From Flavobacterium muglaense (GTDB lineage Bacteria; Bacteroidota; Bacteroidia; Flavobacteriales; Flavobacteriaceae), in the NCBI RefSeq assembly GCF_014305155.1, contig NZ_JACRUK010000037.1:1-39196 (forward strand): a stretch of 39,196 nt of DNA, written 5' to 3'. The notes under the pieces were generated by a model that saw only the letters and a program-made list of their open reading frames with translations, was not told where the DNA came from and made no database searches. A program made the position numbers and the translations under genes. Shown one piece after another: positions 34,829-39,196 of the stretch (positions are counted from its first letter, which is position 1; every line of letters starts with the position of its first letter).

Positions 34829-34906
34829 GGAGCTATTTCCTGCTTTTCACTATATCTTTTACTTGCTAAAGGAGCAAGTAAAAGGATGCCGTTTCAATCA
34901 GGGCTA
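34829..34906 (+). repeat. Variable-stem dispersed repeat, copy C
   Basis: The copy starts GGAGCTATTTCCTGCT (34829-34844) and ends AATCAGGGCTA (to 34906). The central hairpin has arms ATCTTTTACTTGCT and AGCAAGTAAAAGGAT. It is the best-preserved copy at the left end. It lies antisense to the leftward patatin-LOG gene pair, in their intergenic gap, 29 bases upstream of the LOG start. Confidence 0.78.
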
Positions 34907-35067
34907 TAAATCCGGAACACTAAATTACGTTTTTTTTCAAAAAAGGAAAGGTTTCTCGATCCTTATTTTTTTAATTTAGGTAGGTTTTTTCCAGTGATTT
35001 AGCTAATTACTTTGATAACCAGTCTTTTAAAAATATAGTATTTAGAGCTATAGTACTAAGGCTAGTT

Positions 35068-35829
35068 TTAGAATAAAGCTTTTATTTCTTTTTCTAATGA
35101 CAAACCATATTCATAACCATATTGATAGATTTGGTCGATGCGCTTGATGTCAAAAAGACCAAACTGACTCATATCTGGTGGTTCAATAAATAAGTCACAT
35201 TTCCCTTTTTTATCCTTTACAGAACTGCTTAATGATAAGTGAAAACTGCGATCCAGTATGTTGTTCATGTGAATCTCTGTTAGTTCGGTTTTTATAGAAT
35301 TCACTGATATGCCAATAATTTGCTCGCATTGATGTAATAATGGTTCAATAGGGAAATTGTCTAAAACACCCCCATCTACATAATAAGTGTTGTTGTATTG
35401 GATAGGCTGGAACACAACTGGAACACAACTGGAAGCCATCAATGACTTTGAGAGATCACCAGATGAAAAATAAACAATTTCACCTTTTAAAATATCAGTT
35501 GCTGCCACATGAATAGGAATGTTTAATTCAGAAAAAGAGTTGGTAGGAAAGTACCTAGCGTAGATGCTTTCAAATCCTTTCATAGAAAAACAGCCTTGTT
35601 TTTTAAATAAGATATTAGAAAAACTAAAAAAATGTCCTTTTTTAATGATCGACAAAATCTCAGCAATTGAATATCCTTTGGCATAAAAGGCTGCGGCAAT
35701 AGCACCAGCACTGGTTCCTGAAAGGATAGAGGGTTTTATTCCAAATTCTTCTAAAGCTTTCATAACACCCAAATGAGCAACACCTCTAGCGCCGCCACCA
35801 GACAACACTAAGCCTAATTTATGTTTCAT
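35068..35829 (-). CDS. Patatin-like phospholipase (RssA type)
   Basis: The 253-residue protein has the complete patatin signature: oxyanion glycine-rich loop SGGGARGVAHLGVMKAL near 10-26, the nucleophile Ser40 in SGTSAGAIAAAF, and the catalytic Asp152 in VDGGVLDNFP. It has no signal peptide, so it probably acts on the inner face of the membrane or in the cytoplasm as a lipid acyl hydrolase. The size is typical for the RssA group. The substrate is not known. The gap to LOG contains repeat C. Confidence 0.93.
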   Translation of the reverse strand: MKHKLGLVLSGGGARGVAHLGVMKALEEFGIKPSILSGTSAGAIAAAFYAKGYSIAEILSIIKKGHFFSFSNILFKKQGCFSMKGFESIYARYFPTNSFSELNIPIHVAATDILKGEIVYFSSGDLSKSLMASSCVPVVFQPIQYNNTYYVDGGVLDNFPIEPLLHQCEQIIGISVNSIKTELTEIHMNNILDRSFHLSLSSSVKDKKGKCDLFIEPPDMSQFGLFDIKRIDQIYQYGYEYGLSLEKEIKALF

Positions 35830-35968
35830 AACTGTTGATTGAATAGATGAATTGTTTTGGACTAAATTAAGTAATTTTTTAGTTTTATCAGGTAATAGTT
35901 TAAATATGATTTAAGGAAATATAGATGGTTTTTGCTACAGTTAAAGAGCGGTTGTATAAGTTTGTTGC

Positions 35969-36658
35969 TTATAGTAGGCTTTGTCCATTCAAGTCGTTTG
36001 TGAGAACAATGCTTAAGTGATCCAAAAACGGTCGCACAGTTTGATAGATACTATTTACTTTTAAAACCAAATCAGGCGCCAGAATTTCGGCATCTGTAAA
36101 ACTGTGACGTAGTATGAATTGTTTGTGTCGTATTAAATCAATGGCTTCGTGATCCTTAGGGAAACCTTTGGGGAATGTGGGTACTTGATTACCAGTCAAA
36201 TCGCCAAAATTATCTTTGATAGGTTTTGCATGGAGTAGTTTGCGCCATAGGGCAGGGTTAAGTTCAATGTCTTTCCTGATTCTTTTTAAATCCTCAGGGT
36301 TAGGAGAGAAGAAGCCGCAAGCCAAGAAGTTATTCCCCGGTTGAATATTCATATAATAGCCACCTCTTTTCGCTTTAGAAGAACGTTGTAAACTAAAGGC
36401 AAAGCGAACTTTATACGGTAGTTTGTCTTTGCTAAAACGCACATCGTTGTAGATACGGTACAAGCTTTTCTTGGCAGAGGCATTTTCGATCGCGTCGTGT
36501 GCATTCATAAGTTCAATCAGTTGCGCTACAAAATTGATCATGTTGTTTTGTGCATCAAGATAGCTCTCTTTATGATCTGCGAACCAGTCTCTATTGTTGT
36601 TAGTAGCTAAGTCGTTCAAAAAAGAAATGCTGCTTGGAAGTATTGCGGTATTGTTCAT
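35969..36658 (-). CDS. DUF2461 (TIGR02453) family protein
   Basis: The 229-residue protein matches the DUF2461 family: SSISFLNDLATNNNRDWFADHKESYLDA at the N-terminus, YRIYNDVRFSKDKLPYKVRF near 90-110, GGYYMNIQPGNNFLACGFF near 122-140, and LRHSFTDAEILAPDLV near the end. No catalytic site is known for the family. I chose the ATG at 36658, where the family start motif begins; an in-frame ATG at 36700 adds 14 unsupported residues. No operon partner is evident. Confidence 0.88.
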   Translation of the reverse strand: MNNTAILPSSISFLNDLATNNNRDWFADHKESYLDAQNNMINFVAQLIELMNAHDAIENASAKKSLYRIYNDVRFSKDKLPYKVRFAFSLQRSSKAKRGGYYMNIQPGNNFLACGFFSPNPEDLKRIRKDIELNPALWRKLLHAKPIKDNFGDLTGNQVPTFPKGFPKDHEAIDLIRHKQFILRHSFTDAEILAPDLVLKVNSIYQTVRPFLDHLSIVLTNDLNGQSLL

Positions 36659-36853
36659 TTTTAATTGTTGTCTAGATGGCTTTTCAATTGGAGATTTCAA
36701 ACACAGACTTCATCATGAAGTTCTCATGTCTAGTTATGGAAGTTGTAAATATAATCAAACTTTCATTTTAGTTAACTTGTTATTGAAAAAGCGCTGTGAT
36801 TTCGAAATTTTATTAATAGATTTCATTAGGTTATTTTTGAACTATAAATACCA

Positions 36854-36942
36854 TAGCCCCGATAGCAGCGATATTCTTTATGTTCTTTATTTAAGAACAT
36901 AAAGATATAGCGTCCCGAAAGCTTTCGGGAGCGGGAAGATGC
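36854..36942 (-). repeat. Variable-stem dispersed repeat, copy D
   Basis: Read on the minus strand, the copy runs from ATCTTCCCGCT through CGCTATATCTTT to GCTGCTATCGGGGCTA. Its central hairpin has arms TATCTTTATGTTCTT and AAGAACATAAAGAATA. Uniquely, an 18-bp perfect palindrome, TCCCGAAAGCTTTCGGGA (36913-36930), lies inside the left conserved block. It lies about 130 bases upstream of the dnaK sigma-54 promoter. Confidence 0.72.
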
Positions 36943-36956
36943 CTCTTATTATTAAG

Positions 36957-37056
36957 AAACTGACAGTTTGTTTTTATGATTTTATCAATGGCAGTAGGGT
37001 AAGAGTGTCAGGATGGCAGATTATTTTCCGCCATTTTAACAAAAACTGACAATTGG
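36957..37056 (+). promoter_or_regulatory. Candidate activator sites upstream of dnaK
   Basis: AAACTGACAGTTT (36957-36969) is a palindrome around a central A. Related half-sites are TGTCAG at 37006-37011 and AAACTGACAATTGG at 37043-37056. The spacing of about 40-45 bases is near four helical turns. They lie about 40-140 bases upstream of the predicted start, where sigma-54 activators bind. Assignment is inferred. Confidence 0.4.
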
Positions 37057-37072
37057 CAAGGGGGTTTTGTGT

Positions 37073-37088
37073 TGGCACAAAGATTGCT
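37073..37088 (+). promoter_or_regulatory. Sigma-54 promoter upstream of dnaK
   Basis: TGGCACAAAGATTGCT matches the sigma-54 consensus TGGCACRNNNNTTGCW at every defined position, and GG (37074-37075) and GC (37086-37087) are 12 bases apart. The start site would be near 37098, leaving a leader of about 44 bases before the dnaK ATG. The match is seen in the sequence; use in vivo is inferred. Confidence 0.75.
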
Positions 37089-37141
37089 TTACAGTCAGCA
37101 AGTAATAAAAACGAGTATACATTAAATTAAATATATTAAAA

Positions 37142-39025
37142 ATGGGTAAAATAATCGGAATTGATTTAGGTACGACAAACTCTTGTGTTTCTGTAATGGA
37201 AGGTAATGAAGCAGTTGTTATTCCTAATGCAGAAGGAAAAAGAACTACACCATCTATCATCGCTTTTGTTGAAGGTGGAGAAATTAAAGTGGGAGATCCT
37301 GCAAAAAGACAAGCGGTAACAAATCCTACCAAAACAATTGCTTCTATTAAACGTTTTATGGGACAAGGTTTTGGTGAAGTTTCGGCTGAAGCAAAAAGAG
37401 TTTCTTACAAGATTGTAAAAGGAGACAACAATACACCACGTGTGGATATTGATGGTCGTTTATATTCTGCTCAAGAATTGTCAGCAATGACGCTACAAAA
37501 AATGAAAAAAACTGCTGAAGACTATTTAGGTCAAACAGTTACTGAAGCAGTTATTACTGTTCCTGCTTACTTTAATGATGCACAACGTCAAGCGACTAAA
37601 GAAGCTGGTGAAATTGCAGGTCTTAAAGTAATGCGTATCATCAATGAGCCAACTGCTGCGGCACTTGCTTACGGATTAGATAAAAAAGGAACGGATCAAA
37701 AAATTGCTGTTTACGATTTAGGTGGAGGTACATTTGATATTTCTGTTCTTGAATTAGGAGACGGAGTTTTTGAAGTATTATCTACAAATGGAGATACGCA
37801 CTTAGGTGGAGATGATTTTGACCACGAAATTATTGACTGGTTGGCTGACGAATTTAAAGCTGAAGAAGGAATTGACTTGCGTCTTGACCCAATGTCATTA
37901 CAACGTTTAAAAGAAGCTGCTGAGAAAGCGAAGATTGAATTATCATCTTCTACTGAAACTGAAATCAACTTACCATACGTAACGGCTACAGCTTCAGGAC
38001 CTAAGCACTTAGTTAAAAAATTATCTAGAGCTCAATTTGAAAAATTAACTGATTCATTAGTGAAACGTTCTATGGCACCAGTGGCTAGAGCGTTGAAAGA
38101 TGCAGGTTTATCTGTTTCTGATATTGACGAAGTTATCTTAGTTGGTGGATCTACACGTATGCCAAGAATTGCTGAAGAAGTTGAAAAATTCTTTGGTAAA
38201 AAAGCGTCTAAAGGAGTTAACCCTGATGAGGTTGTTGCAATTGGAGCAGCTATTCAAGGTGGAGTTCTTTCTGGAGATGTAAAAGATGTATTGTTACTTG
38301 ACGTTACACCTTTATCTTTAGGTATTGAAACTATGGGTGGAATTATGACTATCTTAATCGAAGCTAATACTACTATTCCAACTAAAAAATCTCAAGTTTT
38401 CTCTACAGCTGCAGATTCTCAACCAACTGTTGAACTTCACGTTCTTCAAGGAGCTAGAGCAATGGCTGCTGATAACAAAACTATTGGACGTTTTAACTTA
38501 GACGGTATTCCACCAGCACCAAGAGGAGTTCCTCAAATTGAGGTTTCTTTTGATATTGATGCAAATGGTATCATCAAAGTTTCGGCAACTGATAAAGGAA
38601 CTGGAAAATCTCACGATATCCGTATCGAAGCTTCTTCTGGATTAACATCTGAAGAAATCGAAAGAATGAAACAAGACGCTGAAGCTAACGCTGAGTCTGA
38701 CAAAGTTGCAAGATCTAGAGCTGAAAAATTGAACGAAGCAGATGGAATGATCTTCCAAACTGAAACGCAATTGAAAGACCTAGGAGATAAATTAGCTGAT
38801 GATCATAAAGTTGCTGTAGAATATGCATTGACTGAATTGAGAATGGCTCACCAATCTCAAGATATTCCAGCTATTCAAACTGCACTTGATAACATCAACG
38901 CTGCTTGGAAAACTGCTACTGAAGCTATGTACGCTCAAGGAGAACAAGGTCAAGCTGCTGCAGAGCCACAAGCTGCTGCTCAAGGAGATGATGTTGAAGA
39001 CGTAGAGTTTGAAGAAGTAAAATAA
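37142..39025 (+). CDS. dnaK: DnaK, Hsp70 molecular chaperone
   Basis: The 627-residue chaperone has the Hsp70 ATPase domain with [16 protein letters not shown] (about 4-19), [19 protein letters not shown] (about 193-211) and [20 protein letters not shown] (about 336-355). The substrate-binding domain begins near [19 protein letters not shown] (about 382-400), and the C-terminal lid ends in the classic EEVK-type tail ([12 protein letters not shown]). It folds and refolds proteins with DnaJ and GrpE, which are not in the window. Transcription probably starts at the sigma-54 promoter at 37073. A GTAGAGACGGAC repeat follows the stop. Confidence 0.97.
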   Translation: MGKIIGIDLGTTNSCVSVMEGNEAVVIPNAEGKRTTPSIIAFVEGGEIKVGDPAKRQAVTNPTKTIASIKRFMGQGFGEVSAEAKRVSYKIVKGDNNTPRVDIDGRLYSAQELSAMTLQKMKKTAEDYLGQTVTEAVITVPAYFNDAQRQATKEAGEIAGLKVMRIINEPTAAALAYGLDKKGTDQKIAVYDLGGGTFDISVLELGDGVFEVLSTNGDTHLGGDDFDHEIIDWLADEFKAEEGIDLRLDPMSLQRLKEAAEKAKIELSSSTETEINLPYVTATASGPKHLVKKLSRAQFEKLTDSLVKRSMAPVARALKDAGLSVSDIDEVILVGGSTRMPRIAEEVEKFFGKKASKGVNPDEVVAIGAAIQGGVLSGDVKDVLLLDVTPLSLGIETMGGIMTILIEANTTIPTKKSQVFSTAADSQPTVELHVLQGARAMAADNKTIGRFNLDGIPPAPRGVPQIEVSFDIDANGIIKVSATDKGTGKSHDIRIEASSGLTSEEIERMKQDAEANAESDKVARSRAEKLNEADGMIFQTETQLKDLGDKLADDHKVAVEYALTELRMAHQSQDIPAIQTALDNINAAWKTATEAMYAQGEQGQAAAEPQAAAQGDDVEDVEFEEVK

Positions 39026-39033
39026 TTTTTTAT

Positions 39034-39093
39034 GTAGAGACGGACAGCAGTCCGTCTTTAACATGAAAAAGACAGATTATAGTCCGTCTCTAC
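39034..39093. repeat. Inverted repeat with twin half-sites
   Basis: GTAGAGACGGAC (39034-39045) and GTCCGTCTCTAC (39082-39093) are a perfect 12-bp inverted repeat. Inside, AGACGGACAGCAGTCCGTCT (39038-39057) is itself a near-palindrome, and AGACAGATTATAGTCCGTCT is a degenerate second one. Elements of this GTAGAGAC type are common in flavobacterial intergenic DNA. It lies just past dnaK. Confidence 0.75.
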
Positions 39094-39159
39094 AATACAT
39101 ACAAAAACCGTTCACTTATGGAGGGCACTGAAAAAGTGTTTCTAATAAATTAAGACCTA

Positions 39160-39196
39160 AAAAGGAGTAGATATCTATTGATTTCTACTCCTTTTT
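39160..39196. terminator. Terminator-like hairpin at the window end
   Basis: AAAAGGAGTAG (39160-39170) and CTACTCCTTTT (39185-39195) form an 11-bp stem with A and T runs on the two sides. It can end dnaK transcription or that of a leftward gene beyond the window. The right edge of the window cuts the T run. Confidence 0.8.

Larger units (their letters stand above)
36659..37141. other. Divergent intergenic region before dnaK
   Basis: This 483-base stretch holds repeat copy D (36854-36942) and the dnaK regulatory region with a sigma-54 promoter and palindromic half-sites. I see no additional gene; open frames across it are short and pass through the repeat. Confidence 0.7.

Noticed and set aside
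36701..37141. CIRCE or HrcA-type operator before dnaK
   Set aside because: No TTAGCACTC-N9-GAGTGCTAA inverted repeat is present; the visible palindromes have another sequence.
1..39196. CRISPR array, tRNA/rRNA genes, prophage or integrase
   Set aside because: No regularly spaced repeats, cloverleaf-like tRNA segments, rRNA signatures or phage gene products were found in either strand.

Overview
The window looks like a chromosomal segment of a Flavobacterium-type member of the Bacteroidota. The evidence is low-GC DNA, A/T-rich intergenic regions, -7 boxes of the TAnnTTTG type, an SprA-independent but typically flavobacterial protein set (TonB-dependent receptor with carboxypeptidase-like N-terminus, RskA/ECF pair, fused E1 alpha/beta 2-oxoacid dehydrogenase, M1-like protein fused to an outer-membrane barrel), and several dispersed intergenic repeats of a kind common in this group. 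No integrase, transposase, tRNA, rRNA or CRISPR array was seen.

Layout. (1) 1-6990: an ECF sigma factor and RskA-type anti-sigma factor run leftward; divergently there are two short DUF4331-type exported proteins, a TPR lipoprotein and a TonB-dependent receptor. A good ECF-like promoter (AACC-N16-CGTA) precedes the DUF4331 pair. The whole block is bracketed by two direct copies of a dispersed repeat with terminal inverted repeats (about 75-190 and 6680-6801). (2) 6991-8147: a glutathione peroxidase lipoprotein and a GNAT acetyltransferase, separated by a convergent terminator. (3) 8287-18887: a loose menaquinone-biosynthesis neighbourhood: menD, menB, menA and menC, interleaved with DUF2853, an M28 peptidase, a CvfB-like S1 protein, a UPF0173 metallo-hydrolase gene broken by one in-frame TAG, and an exported TPR protein. 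menE and menF are not in the window. (4) 19002-24659: a leftward set made of an outer-membrane barrel protein and a tight operon of APC permease, two MscS channels and a CPA1 Na+/H+ antiporter, plausibly ion/osmotic homeostasis. (5) 24981-28452: small leftward genes (DinB-like, NTF2-like, YtxH, a 50-residue lmo0937-like membrane protein, two exported unknowns, an M23 peptidase). (6) 28547-36658: fused E1 dehydrogenase, a 942-residue M1-like/barrel protein lacking HExxH, a LOG protein, a patatin and a DUF2461 protein, all leftward. (7) 37142-39025: dnaK, preceded by a consensus sigma-54 promoter with upstream palindromic half-sites.

The two most unusual signals are not genes. First, four intergenic copies (about 12.05, 16.34, 34.83 and 36.85 kb) of one repeat have conserved outer sequence but a central hairpin whose two arms differ completely between copies while staying complementary. 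Second, the sigma-54 promoter architecture in front of dnaK suggests enhancer-dependent control of a major chaperone. The ECF/RskA-DUF4331-TonB block is the best candidate for an incompletely described protein system.
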